A stretch of DNA of 32,444 bases from Bacteroidota bacterium (lineage in GTDB: Bacteria > Bacteroidota > Ignavibacteria > UBA10030): the NCBI GenBank assembly GCA_016928255.1, contig JAFGLB010000029.1, positions 1 through 32,444 on the forward strand, read 5' to 3'. The notes under the pieces are model-generated. The model worked only from the letters and a program-made list of their open reading frames with translations. It was not told where the DNA came from and made no database searches. Made by a program: the position numbers and the translations under genes. Every line of letters starts with the position of its first letter. The stretch's first letter is position 1. Shown here one piece after another: positions 1-9,390 of the stretch.

Positions 1-1098
1 CCCGGAAACATTGAAGATTATATATATCAGCCGACTGATTTTATATTGAGCATAGTCAATGCATACGAAAAAAAGCGGCTCGAAAAGCAGAAATTGAATG
101 CCGACAAGAGGCTTATGCAGAGTATTGAAGAACAATTGGAATCAAAAAAAATCATCGGTGAATCGAAACCGATTGTACAATTGCGCGAGACAATCGAAAA
201 GTACGCAAAGAGCGATGCGAACGTTCTAATTACCGGAGGTTCAGGCACGGGAAAGGAATTGGTGGCATGGAATATACACCTAAAAAGCAGGAACAGGTAC
301 GAAAAATTTATTCCGATCAATTGCGGAAATATTTCGCCTGACTTGGTGGAAAGTGAACTGTTTGGATACAAGAAAGAGGCGCTTTCTGGAAAAAACAGCA
401 ATAAACCTGGATTGTTCGAAATTGCCAATCACGGGACGATTTTTTTAGATGAAGTTCTGGAGCTTCCACTTTCCACACAGGTCAAATTATTACGGGTGAT
501 TCAGGACGGTGAAATAGAAAAAATCGGCGAAGACGGAAGGATATCGGTAAATGTCCGAATAATTGCATCGACGAATAAAAATCTCGCACTTGAAGTCAGT
601 GAAGGACATTTTCGGGAAGATTTGTATTACAGGCTTAATGTAATTCCGATTGACATTGTACCGCTTCGGCAGAGAGGTGAAGACATTATACTACTATTTA
701 ACCACTTCCTCGAATATTTCAGCAATGATATGGGGATAAGCATTCCGGAAATAGATCCGAAAGCAAAAGAAATATTGATGAATTATAAATGGCCCGGAAA
801 TGTACGCGAACTAAGAAATGTAGTTCAAAGGCTTATCTTAAATAATACAGGCTATATTGGAGTGAAGGAAATCAGCAATCCTATGGTGCTCAAAGATACG
901 GTACTTTCGAAAGAACCGTCGTTTGATGAATTGAATATGGGAAATGTTCTGACGCTCCGTGAAATGGAAAAGGCTTTTCGTCTTAAGTACTTTAAATATG
1001 TGCGAAGTATTTCCAGCTCGGATACAAACGCTGCGGAGAAGCTGGGCATTGCACCTTCAAACTTTTACAGGATGTGTAAAGAGCTGGGACTAAAATAA
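1..1098 (+). CDS. NtrC-family sigma-54-type response regulator, 5'-truncated by window edge (end of receiver, AAA+ domain, Fis-type HTH)
   Basis: Frame is open to base 1 (PGNIEDYIYQPTDFILSIVNAYEKKRL...). Walker A GGSGTGKE, Walker B GTIFLDE, REDLYYRLNVIPI, WPGNVREL, C-terminal HTH AAEKLGIAPSNFYRMCKELGLK. Confidence 0.9.
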   Translation, partial: PGNIEDYIYQPTDFILSIVNAYEKKRLEKQKLNADKRLMQSIEEQLESKKIIGESKPIVQLRETIEKYAKSDANVLITGGSGTGKELVAWNIHLKSRNRYEKFIPINCGNISPDLVESELFGYKKEALSGKNSNKPGLFEIANHGTIFLDEVLELPLSTQVKLLRVIQDGEIEKIGEDGRISVNVRIIASTNKNLALEVSEGHFREDLYYRLNVIPIDIVPLRQRGEDIILLFNHFLEYFSNDMGISIPEIDPKAKEILMNYKWPGNVRELRNVVQRLILNNTGYIGVKEISNPMVLKDTVLSKEPSFDELNMGNVLTLREMEKAFRLKYFKYVRSISSSDTNAAEKLGIAPSNFYRMCKELGLK

Positions 1099-1107
1099 AT
1101 TCAATTA

Positions 1108-1824
1108 TTAACTGCCGCCGAATACCTTTTTCAAAATCTCAGAGGTACGCGCTACAGGATCTTTCCGGATCGCAAGCTCTTCTTTTGCTATCATCGTAAA
1201 AAGGCCGTTCAGAGCTTTGTCGGTGACATATTGTGTCAGGTTAGGATTAACCTTTTCGACGAGAGGAATGGTATTATAGGTATTAATTATATCGCTCCAA
1301 TATTTTGTAGCATTGACTTTATCGAGTGAGGACTTTATCACCGGCTGGAATTTTGAACTTAACTCGTTCGTAGTATTCCTTTCGAGGTAGCGAGTGGCGG
1401 CGTCATTATTTCCCCTGACAATATTTACCGCATCGGCGATCGTCATTTTTTTGATAGCTGCTACGAAAATGGGTTTGGCTTCCTGGGCTGCATTTTCAGC
1501 GGCACGGTTCAGGCTGAGAACAACCTGGTTAACCTGTTTATCCAGTCCGATAGACCTGAGGTTTTGTTCAATTGCTTTTGCTTCAGGCGGGAAAGGAATC
1601 TTAATCTGTGGATTGCCGAAATAGCCGTCTAATTTTGACAATGATACAACTCCCTTTGATGTTCCCTGAATGAGAGCTTCTCTAATACCGCTGGCAGCGT
1701 CCTGTTCAGTCAGACCTGTTCCGGTACCCGTCATCAAAAGAGCTTTTTCCAGATCACTTATAGAACAAGAAAAGGAAATAAATATGAAAGAGAATAGGAC
1801 GGCAAATAATAAGTTTTTCTTCAT
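1108..1824 (-). CDS. DUF4197 domain lipoprotein
   Basis: Signal peptide with lipobox-like SFSC; DUF4197-like motifs DAASGIREALIQGTSKGVVSLSKLDGYFGNPQIKIPFPPEAK and VNPNLTQYVTDKALNGLFTMIAKEE. Confidence 0.88.
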   Translation of the reverse strand: MKKNLLFAVLFSFIFISFSCSISDLEKALLMTGTGTGLTEQDAASGIREALIQGTSKGVVSLSKLDGYFGNPQIKIPFPPEAKAIEQNLRSIGLDKQVNQVVLSLNRAAENAAQEAKPIFVAAIKKMTIADAVNIVRGNNDAATRYLERNTTNELSSKFQPVIKSSLDKVNATKYWSDIINTYNTIPLVEKVNPNLTQYVTDKALNGLFTMIAKEELAIRKDPVARTSEILKKVFGGS

Positions 1825-2040
1825 CGGGATTCCCTGTGATTAATAATGAATATTTTTTAGAATATAAGTTTTTTACATCAACATGTCCAATAGCTTCCAT
1901 CAACAGATGACTTTACGCAAAGGCCTTTTTGTATAAATCCACACACAGGCAATCGGCTGTTTTATAGAATACTGCCTCCAAATTTTTTTGAAATTTTGTA
2001 AAGATTTCTCTTGACAAAAGAAGTAAAAAGTTACACATTT

Positions 2041-2057
2041 ATGATGTAATACATCAT
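2041..2057. promoter_or_regulatory. Perfect 17-bp palindrome, candidate operator of the adjacent GntR regulator
   Basis: ATGATGTA-A-TACATCAT, two perfect 8-bp half sites, ending 4 bp before the GntR start codon; TTGACA at 2011-2016 upstream. Confidence 0.7.
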
Positions 2058-2061
2058 ACAT

Positions 2062-2823
2062 ATGACAACCAAAAAAATCTTCATATCAGTCGGAAAACGA
2101 AGCCTTTTAAGTAATATTGTGGTGTCTCAAATCGAGGAGGCTATTCGAACTAAAGTATTACTGCCCGGAGCGAAACTACCATCCGAGCAGGCACTTTGCC
2201 AACAATTTGGTGTAAGCAGGACTGCAATACGGGAGGCACTTTGTACATTAAGCGGCAGGGGACTTATCTCTATAATTAAGGGCAAAGGAATATATGTTCA
2301 GAGCATCTCTGCAGAAACTGTGACAGATCCTATTCACAGGTATTTGGAAATGCAGCATAAGCGCGATTACGTGCTCGATGTTGTTCATGCCCGGCAAATA
2401 ATTGAACCGCCCATAGCGGCTTCTGCGGCACTTCATCATACAAAGGAAGATGCCGAAAAATTGCAGGCTGATCATTACGAGTTGGTGCACAGTACGGGAG
2501 ATTATGAAGAACTTTCTCGTCTTGACATGCAGTTCCATTTGGATATAGCCAAAGCATCGGAAAATTCGTTGATCCCGTTAATCCTTGAGCCCATACACAG
2601 GCTCATACCGCGGATTAAGTCTTCAGTTTATGCTACCGTGGCCGATGCCAAGAGATCGGCAATGGAATGGCATGAAAAAATTCTTGTGGCAATCCTGAAA
2701 AAGGATGCAGAAGGTGCGCGTGCTGCGATGATACGGCATCTTGAAATTGCCGAACAGCACTCTGAGCAGATGTTGAAGAAAAAAAATCCGAATAGTTGTT
2801 TTAAGCACTCGGCTGCTTATTGA
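2062..2823 (+). CDS. GntR-family (FadR/FCD subfamily) transcriptional regulator
   Basis: N-terminal wHTH LLPGAKLPSEQALCQQFGVSRTAIREALCTLSGRGLISIIKGKGIYV; FCD-type helical C-terminus. Confidence 0.92.
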   Translation: MTTKKIFISVGKRSLLSNIVVSQIEEAIRTKVLLPGAKLPSEQALCQQFGVSRTAIREALCTLSGRGLISIIKGKGIYVQSISAETVTDPIHRYLEMQHKRDYVLDVVHARQIIEPPIAASAALHHTKEDAEKLQADHYELVHSTGDYEELSRLDMQFHLDIAKASENSLIPLILEPIHRLIPRIKSSVYATVADAKRSAMEWHEKILVAILKKDAEGARAAMIRHLEIAEQHSEQMLKKKNPNSCFKHSAAY

Positions 2824-2840
2824 AGAATAGTTATTACATC

Positions 2841-2969
2841 CTAGTGCCACATCCAAAAATAAATCTTTTATTTTATAAGAAAGGTTTATCAAAAAAGGTA
2901 TTATTGCTCGTTTCCTTTTTATGGTCACATTAATTAAAATGCAATATTACTTATTGGAAACGGCACTAG
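2841..2969. repeat. Small element bounded by terminal inverted repeats (MITE-like or IS remnant candidate)
   Basis: CTAGTGCC (2841-2848) and GGCACTAG (2962-2969) are exact inverted copies. Similarity continues inward imperfectly: CTAGTGCCACATCCAAAAATAAA vs reverse complement CTAGTGCCGTTTCCAATAAGTAA. Confidence 0.4.
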
Positions 2970-3086
2970 TAGTTATTAATAAAATGGATTTGTTACCGAA
3001 TTCAATAAAATTTAATAATCGTAAATCTATTAAGCTACATGGTTATTAACTGTGCAAAATTAAATACTTAACAAGAAAGTGAGCTT

Positions 3087-3839
3087 ATGAGTTTGTTTAA
3101 CCTTACAGGAAAGACAGCTATTGTAACCGGAACGAGCACCGGCCTGGGTAAAGGTATGGCTCTTGGTCTGGCAGAAGCCGGAGCAGATACCGTTCTAGTT
3201 GATTATGTATCAAGCGACGAGACGGCCGGTGAAGTACGGGCATTGGGACGGAAGGCAATCACGATTGTTGCAGATTTGATATCAATAAAACCAATCCAGT
3301 CTATTATAGACGATACTATCCGCGTATTTGGCAAAGTGGATATTCTAGTAAACAACGCGGGAATTATCAGGCGCATGCCGGCCATTGATTTTTCTGAACA
3401 AGACTGGGATGAAGTAATGGCGATAAATTCCAAGACCGTCTTCTTTTTTTGCCAGGCAGCGGCACGCGATATGATGAAAAGAAAGCAGGGCAAGATTATT
3501 AATATTGCCTCGCTTCTTGCTTTTCAGGGCGGAATTATAGTGCCTTCATATTCGGCAAGTAAAGGTGCTGCAGCGCAGGTTACCAAGGCATTGGCCAACG
3601 AGTGGGCGCCGCATGGAATTAATGTTAATGCAATTGCACCTGGTTACATGGCAACAAATAATACCAAAGCACTCAGGGAAGATCCCGTTCGTTCAAAATC
3701 CATACTTGATCGTATTCCTGCAAGCCGCTGGGGAACTCCGGAAGATTTAAAAGGCGCGGCAGTTTTTCTGGCATCCCGTGCTTCCGATTATGTTAACGGC
3801 CATGTGCTGGTAGTTGACGGCGGATGGATGGCCAGATAA
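3087..3839 (+). CDS. kduD: 2-dehydro-3-deoxy-D-gluconate 5-dehydrogenase (SDR family)
   Basis: SDR motifs TGTSTGLGKGMA, NNAG, YSASKGA; context next to eda and kduI. Confidence 0.9.
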   Translation: MSLFNLTGKTAIVTGTSTGLGKGMALGLAEAGADTVLVDYVSSDETAGEVRALGRKAITIVADLISIKPIQSIIDDTIRVFGKVDILVNNAGIIRRMPAIDFSEQDWDEVMAINSKTVFFFCQAAARDMMKRKQGKIINIASLLAFQGGIIVPSYSASKGAAAQVTKALANEWAPHGINVNAIAPGYMATNNTKALREDPVRSKSILDRIPASRWGTPEDLKGAAVFLASRASDYVNGHVLVVDGGWMAR

Positions 3840-3863
3840 AATTAATACTTAAATCGTAAATCT

Positions 3864-4817
3864 ATGGATAAGACATTGGAATATATCGGTTTGCAGGGAA
3901 TATTGCCGATAGCAACTATTGATGATGAAGCAAAAGCCGAACCGTTTGCCCGGATTATGGGCGAAAACGGTTTATCTGTAATTGAAGTCACACTGCGTAC
4001 GAAAGCGGCTGCAAGCATTATAAATCAGATAGCAAAAAACTTCCCGGAGATGATTGTGGGAGCAGGAACCGTGCTTTCAGTCAACGATGCCCGGACAGCA
4101 GCAGAAGCCGGTGCACGATTTATTGTAACGCCGGGTTTTGATCCTGAAACGGTGGAGTATTGCCTTAGCAAATCAATACCGGTTATTCCGGGAGTTCTAA
4201 CGCCTACCGAAATGCAGAAGGCAGTTGCGCATGGTCTTGAAGTGGTGAAAATTTTTCCTGCAGAGGCGGCCGGCGGATTAAAATATTTAAAGGCCGTTGC
4301 AGCACCCTTCAGAAGCTTAAAATTTGTGCCTACCGGAGGGATTGATCAATCGAATATGCTCTCTTACCTGAATTTTCCGAGAGTGCTTGCATGTGCGGGA
4401 AGTTGGATTGTTCCCCCCGAGATGCTGAAAACAAATGATTTTGGGAAAATATCATCCGTCACCCGCAAAGCAATCGAAGCAATATTGGGATTTAAACTTA
4501 AATCCATAAGTCTAAATGCGAATAGTGCTGCCGATGCCCGCAAGGCTTTGGGGCAGCTGGAAAAGATTATTCAATTTCCTATAATTGGAACCGAAGATTC
4601 ATTGTTCAGTAAGACAAACACAGATGAACTGCATCAATCCTATTCGGGTGAATACATCGTGCTCAGTACAAATTTTATTGATCGCGCTGTTGCATTCTTT
4701 GAAAGAAAAAGAATTCTGGCCAAAACCGATAAATCACATATTGCAGGCGGTATACCCGCTGTAGTGGATATGAATCTGGAAATTGACAGGTTCAAACTTC
4801 GTCTTGTTCAGGCATAA
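3864..4817 (+). CDS. eda: KDPG/KHG aldolase with C-terminal VOC/glyoxalase-like extension
   Basis: Core motifs VIEVTLRT, VGAGTVLS, FIVTPGFDPETVEYC, VVKIFPAEAAGGLKYLKAVAAPF, PTGGID; about 105 extra residues at the C-terminus. Confidence 0.9.
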   Translation: MDKTLEYIGLQGILPIATIDDEAKAEPFARIMGENGLSVIEVTLRTKAAASIINQIAKNFPEMIVGAGTVLSVNDARTAAEAGARFIVTPGFDPETVEYCLSKSIPVIPGVLTPTEMQKAVAHGLEVVKIFPAEAAGGLKYLKAVAAPFRSLKFVPTGGIDQSNMLSYLNFPRVLACAGSWIVPPEMLKTNDFGKISSVTRKAIEAILGFKLKSISLNANSAADARKALGQLEKIIQFPIIGTEDSLFSKTNTDELHQSYSGEYIVLSTNFIDRAVAFFERKRILAKTDKSHIAGGIPAVVDMNLEIDRFKLRLVQA

Positions 4818-4859
4818 GAAAACATAGAAAATTTGCAGATATGCGAAAGGTAAAATAAT

Positions 4860-5693
4860 ATGGATGTAAGATATTCTGCCGATCCAAAAGGATTTAAAAT
4901 AATGACGACCGGGGACTTGAGGAAGTCGTATCTTATTGACACGCTTTTTCAGCCGGATAAAGTGCCAATGATATATTCCGATATCGATCGCTCGATTACC
5001 GGTTCTGCTGTGCCTGTAAATAATGAATTACAGCTTACAGCTGAGAAAAAAGAAATGGCTGCAGACTATTTTACCGAAAGGCGTGAAATCGGTATAATCA
5101 ATATTGGCGGCGAAGGAATAATAGATGCCGATGGGAAGAACTATAACCTCCAGCACAAAGATGCTATATATATTGGGCGGGGAGTTAAAAATATCCTGTT
5201 CAAAAGCGCCAAAAGCACTCAACCGGCTAAGTTTTATTTTGTCAGTTATCCTGCGCATAAAGAATTCCCGACCTCTCTGATACCGTTTTCTCAAGCACTA
5301 CAATCCAAATTGGGAAGTCAGCTTGATGCCAATAAACGCATAATAAACAAACTCATTCTGCCTGGAAAAGCACAAAGCTGTCAGCTTGTAATGGGACTGA
5401 CTGAATTGGAGGAAGGAAGCGTCTGGAATACCATGCCGTCCCATACGCACCAAAGGCGCTCTGAGGTGTATATGTATTTTAATATTCCGCCTGAGGCGCT
5501 GGTTGTGCATATAATGGGTCAGCCTGATGAGACACGGCATATAATAATGCATAATGAACAAGCAGTATTGAATCCGAGCTGGTCGATCCATTCCGGAGTC
5601 GGGACGCGCAATTATAGCTTTATTTGGGCGATGGGCGGCGAGAATCAGGCATTCGACGATATGGACGGCGTTGCAGTTGATGAACTCAGGTAA
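4860..5693 (+). CDS. kduI: 5-dehydro-4-deoxy-D-glucuronate isomerase
   Basis: 277 aa; motifs GGEGIIDADG, MPSHTHQRRSEVYMYFN, PSWSIHSGVGTRNYSFIWAMGGEN. Confidence 0.93.
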   Translation: MDVRYSADPKGFKIMTTGDLRKSYLIDTLFQPDKVPMIYSDIDRSITGSAVPVNNELQLTAEKKEMAADYFTERREIGIINIGGEGIIDADGKNYNLQHKDAIYIGRGVKNILFKSAKSTQPAKFYFVSYPAHKEFPTSLIPFSQALQSKLGSQLDANKRIINKLILPGKAQSCQLVMGLTELEEGSVWNTMPSHTHQRRSEVYMYFNIPPEALVVHIMGQPDETRHIIMHNEQAVLNPSWSIHSGVGTRNYSFIWAMGGENQAFDDMDGVAVDELR

Positions 5694-5712
5694 AATTATA
5701 CAGGGAAATTAA

Positions 5713-6900
5713 ATGGATAAAGTCATCAGCGTATTCTTCTTTGTTATTATTGCTCTTTCATTATTACTTGTACCGGTTTCTGCTGATTCATGCGCTGAAA
5801 GTGTTGTTGTTCATGTCAAAAACGAATTGAATCTCGATCGTCAAAATGAAATAATCTCCCTTAAATGGGATAAGTTACAGAAACATTTTAACACGGATGT
5901 TTATGAAAATATTTTGGTTCAAGATTTACAGACTTCGGATACGCTTATTACTCAATGGATCGATGAGGATCAGGATGGTATTCCTGAAGAGTTGATTTTT
6001 AGCTCCGGTCTTAAAGCAAAGGAAACCAAAATATTTGCCGTTAAAGCCGGCAATCAAAAAAGAACCATGTCACAATATGTAACGTTCGCTCAACTTATGA
6101 TCCCGCGTGAAGATGTTGCATGGGAAAATGACAGGATCGCTTTCAGAATATACGGTCCTCCTTTCGCAAAAGATGTTAGCAATGGGATAGATGTATGGAC
6201 AAAGCGTGTTCGTTATCCGATAATAGAAAAATGGTATAAAGGGGACGAAGCTCCGGACAGCATAAGAGTTTCTTATCATGAGGATCATGGTGAAGGAGCC
6301 GATTTTTTCAGCGTAGGAAAAACTCTCGGTGCAGGAAGCTGTGCTCTGTATAAAGACGATACTCTATACCAGCCGGGTGTTTTTACAGATCATAAAATTA
6401 TAACAAAAGGCCCGCTTCGGGCGATATTTGAGGTAAAATATAAGCCTGTAAAAATTAATAATATCGAAATATCAGAAGTCAAACGAATCACTCTTGATGC
6501 GGGCAGTAATCTCAGTAAAATTGATGTTATTTATAAATCAGATTCCAAAAGTATTCCTGTACATTTTACGGCAGGTCTTGTTAAACGCAAGGGAGTCACG
6601 GGATATTCTGATAAAAAGAATAACTGGATCAGTTTGTGGGGACTTACCGACGGAAAAGAAATAAACGGTTCGCTGGGAACAGGCGCTGTTTCGGCCGAAA
6701 GAGTATTTAATAAAACAATGGAAGACAGCGTTCATATTCTTTTGCTTGGAAATATAAAAACCAACGTTCCAGTGACTTATTATTCCGGTGCCGGTTGGAC
6801 GCGCAGCGGCGACTTTAATACAATTGAGGATTGGAATAAATACTTGAATGAATTTGCTAAACGTTTGAAATCACCGTTAAAAATCACAATAAAAAAGTAA
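5713..6900 (+). CDS. DUF4861-family secreted protein
   Basis: N-terminal signal peptide; DUF4861-like VWTKRVRYPIIEKWYKGD, YHEDHGEGADFFSVGKTLGAG, VTYYSGAGWTRSGDF; common in pectin/uronate loci. Confidence 0.82.
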   Translation: MDKVISVFFFVIIALSLLLVPVSADSCAESVVVHVKNELNLDRQNEIISLKWDKLQKHFNTDVYENILVQDLQTSDTLITQWIDEDQDGIPEELIFSSGLKAKETKIFAVKAGNQKRTMSQYVTFAQLMIPREDVAWENDRIAFRIYGPPFAKDVSNGIDVWTKRVRYPIIEKWYKGDEAPDSIRVSYHEDHGEGADFFSVGKTLGAGSCALYKDDTLYQPGVFTDHKIITKGPLRAIFEVKYKPVKINNIEISEVKRITLDAGSNLSKIDVIYKSDSKSIPVHFTAGLVKRKGVTGYSDKKNNWISLWGLTDGKEINGSLGTGAVSAERVFNKTMEDSVHILLLGNIKTNVPVTYYSGAGWTRSGDFNTIEDWNKYLNEFAKRLKSPLKITIKK

Positions 6901-6937
6901 AAATATAAATATCAAATCAGCAATAAAGGGTCCCAGG

Positions 6938-8200
6938 ATGACTAATTTGAAAGAAAAAATCGGGAATAAAAGATGGACAATTTGTGCATTATTGTTTTTT
7001 GCGACAACCATAAATTATATCGACAGGCAGGTGCTGGGAATCCTTGCACCTGTTCTTCAAACCGAAATAGGATGGAGCGAGATTGACTATGGATATATTG
7101 TGACTGCGTTTCAATTTGCATATGCAATCGGTATGGTGCTTGTCGGCAGGCTGATGGACAAACTGGGAACTAAAATCGGTTATTCCGTTGCTATGGCATT
7201 ATGGAGCCTGGCAGCTATGGCGCATTCAATGGCCACTTCGGTAATTGGATTTGCCATTGCAAGATTCTCTTTAGGATTGGGTGAATCGGGCAATTTTCCC
7301 GCTGCTATTAAAACCGTTGCGGAATGGTTCCCTAAAAAAGAAAGGGCTTTAGCAACCGGAATATTTAATGCGGGTTCTAATGTAGGGGCCGTGGCTGCAC
7401 CGTTAGTCGTACCCTGGATAACTATTGTCTACGGATGGCAATGGGCGTTTATTACAACCGGTGCCATAGGATTTATTTGGATTGTTTTCTGGGTGCTGCT
7501 TTATGAAAAACCCGAGCAGCACAAACAGCTTAGACGCGAGGAACTTGCTTATATTCAAACTGATCCTCCCGATCCTCAGGAAAAAATTCCCTGGATAAAA
7601 TTGATGAAGCATAAGCAGGTTTGGGCTTTTGCAGTCGCAAAATTTATGACAGATCCAATATGGTGGTTCTATCTTTACTGGGTTCCAAAGTACCTCAACA
7701 AGAGTTACGGCTTAACATTGGATAAAATCGGGCTGCCGCTAATTGTTATTTACTTGATGGCAGACGTAGGCAGTGTCGGGGGAGGCTGGTTATCGTCATT
7801 CTTTATCAAAAGAGGCTGGAGTGTTAATAAAGGCCGTAAGACGGCAATGCTTATCTGCGCAATTTGTGTCATACCGATTGTTTTCGCATCACAAGCATCC
7901 GAAGTATGGATAGCTGTAGCATTGCTTAGTCTTGCTACGGCAGCTCACCAGGGGTGGTCTGCAAATCTATTTACCACTACTTCGGATATGTTCCCGAGAA
8001 AGGCAATCGGATCTATCGTCGGTTTCGGAGGAATGGCAGGAGCGATCGGAGGAATGCTGATTGCGACTTTAGCAGGCTTTATTCTTGAATTAACCGGCAG
8101 TTATCTGGTGCTTTTCATTATCTGCGGATCGATGTATGTAATCGCATATCTTATCTTTATAAAGCTGGCACCGAAACTTGAGCAAATCGAAATACAATGA
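6938..8200 (+). CDS. MFS transporter, hexuronate (ExuT-like)
   Basis: About 12 hydrophobic segments; TTINYIDRQVLGILAP, RFSLGLGESGNFPAAIKTVAEWFPKKERALATGIFNAGSNVGA. Confidence 0.9.
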   Translation: MTNLKEKIGNKRWTICALLFFATTINYIDRQVLGILAPVLQTEIGWSEIDYGYIVTAFQFAYAIGMVLVGRLMDKLGTKIGYSVAMALWSLAAMAHSMATSVIGFAIARFSLGLGESGNFPAAIKTVAEWFPKKERALATGIFNAGSNVGAVAAPLVVPWITIVYGWQWAFITTGAIGFIWIVFWVLLYEKPEQHKQLRREELAYIQTDPPDPQEKIPWIKLMKHKQVWAFAVAKFMTDPIWWFYLYWVPKYLNKSYGLTLDKIGLPLIVIYLMADVGSVGGGWLSSFFIKRGWSVNKGRKTAMLICAICVIPIVFASQASEVWIAVALLSLATAAHQGWSANLFTTTSDMFPRKAIGSIVGFGGMAGAIGGMLIATLAGFILELTGSYLVLFIICGSMYVIAYLIFIKLAPKLEQIEIQ

Positions 8201-8284
8201 GCGGGTTGATCCGGAGTATTTAATTGAATTTATCAGTAAGAGTAAGAAAAAGAAGAATAATTTAGGAAGGGATTAAAAAAAATA

Positions 8285-9367
8285 ATGTTGAAAATCAAGC
8301 CTGTATCAGAATGTGAACTGGATATTCTGACACTTGGAGAATGCATGCTCAGATTGAGTCCTCCCGGCCACCAGCGCATCGAATTGACTCATGTGTTCGA
8401 AGCGTATGCCGGCGGCGGCGAGTATAATGTTGCATATGCGCTTTCGCGGTATGGAATGCGGGCAGGATGGGTATCCCGGCTTGTCGATAATCCTATCGGC
8501 CATTTTATACGCAATCATGCGCAGGGAAGCGGTATGGATTTAAGTGAATTAATCTGGGTGCCGTATGATGGAGTCGGCATTTCAGATAGAGTCGGAATCA
8601 ACTTTACTGAAGTGGGAATAGGTGTACGTGCCAGTACAACGATATATGACCGGGGCAATACGGCTGTTTCTCATATAAAGCCGGGCGAAATTGATTGGAA
8701 ACGGATATTCAATAAAAGAAAAGTAAGGTGGTTCCATACAGGAGGAATTTTTACAGCTCTGAGCGACAGCTGCACGGAAGTGGTGAAAGAAGCGATGAAA
8801 GCGGCTCATGAAGCAGGAACGATAGTAAGCTACGATCTTAATTACAGGACAAAGCTTTGGCCTGCCGCTAAATCCTTTGAAGCAACGAAAAATCTAATAC
8901 CATATATAGATGTCCTGATAGGTAATGAAGAAGATTTCAAAAAATCACTTGGATGCGAGATACGCGGAATTGATGAAAACTATAAAAGCCTGCCTGTCGA
9001 GGCGTATAAAGAAATGGTAACAAGCATAATAGCTGAATATCCGCATTTACGGATTGTAGGTACCACATTACGAGAAGTGACAAGCGGCCTATTGAACAAC
9101 TGGTCGGCTATCATGTATTACGACGGCACATTTTATGAGTCGAAAAAATATACTAATCTTGAAGTAGAAGATCGTGTCGGAGGCGGCGACGGGTTTCTCA
9201 GCGGCCTGATATACGGGTTCTCGAACGGCATGAAACCGCAGGAGTGCGTTGAAATGGGCACTGCGCACGGCGCACTTCTTCAAAGCACGCGCGGTGATAC
9301 GAGCATGATAACTCTTGAAGAAATTAAATATGTGATGAACGGCGGCTCCGCAAGAATAAAAAGATAA
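8285..9367 (+). CDS. kdgK: PfkB-family sugar kinase, probable 2-keto-3-deoxygluconate kinase
   Basis: LTLGECMLRLSPPG; AYAGGGEYNVAYALSRYGM; DLNYRTKLW; C-terminal DRVGGGDGFLSGLIYGF; pathway context. Confidence 0.82.
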   Translation: MLKIKPVSECELDILTLGECMLRLSPPGHQRIELTHVFEAYAGGGEYNVAYALSRYGMRAGWVSRLVDNPIGHFIRNHAQGSGMDLSELIWVPYDGVGISDRVGINFTEVGIGVRASTTIYDRGNTAVSHIKPGEIDWKRIFNKRKVRWFHTGGIFTALSDSCTEVVKEAMKAAHEAGTIVSYDLNYRTKLWPAAKSFEATKNLIPYIDVLIGNEEDFKKSLGCEIRGIDENYKSLPVEAYKEMVTSIIAEYPHLRIVGTTLREVTSGLLNNWSAIMYYDGTFYESKKYTNLEVEDRVGGGDGFLSGLIYGFSNGMKPQECVEMGTAHGALLQSTRGDTSMITLEEIKYVMNGGSARIKR

Positions 9368-9390
9368 TTTTTTATAATCGTAATTTCGAT

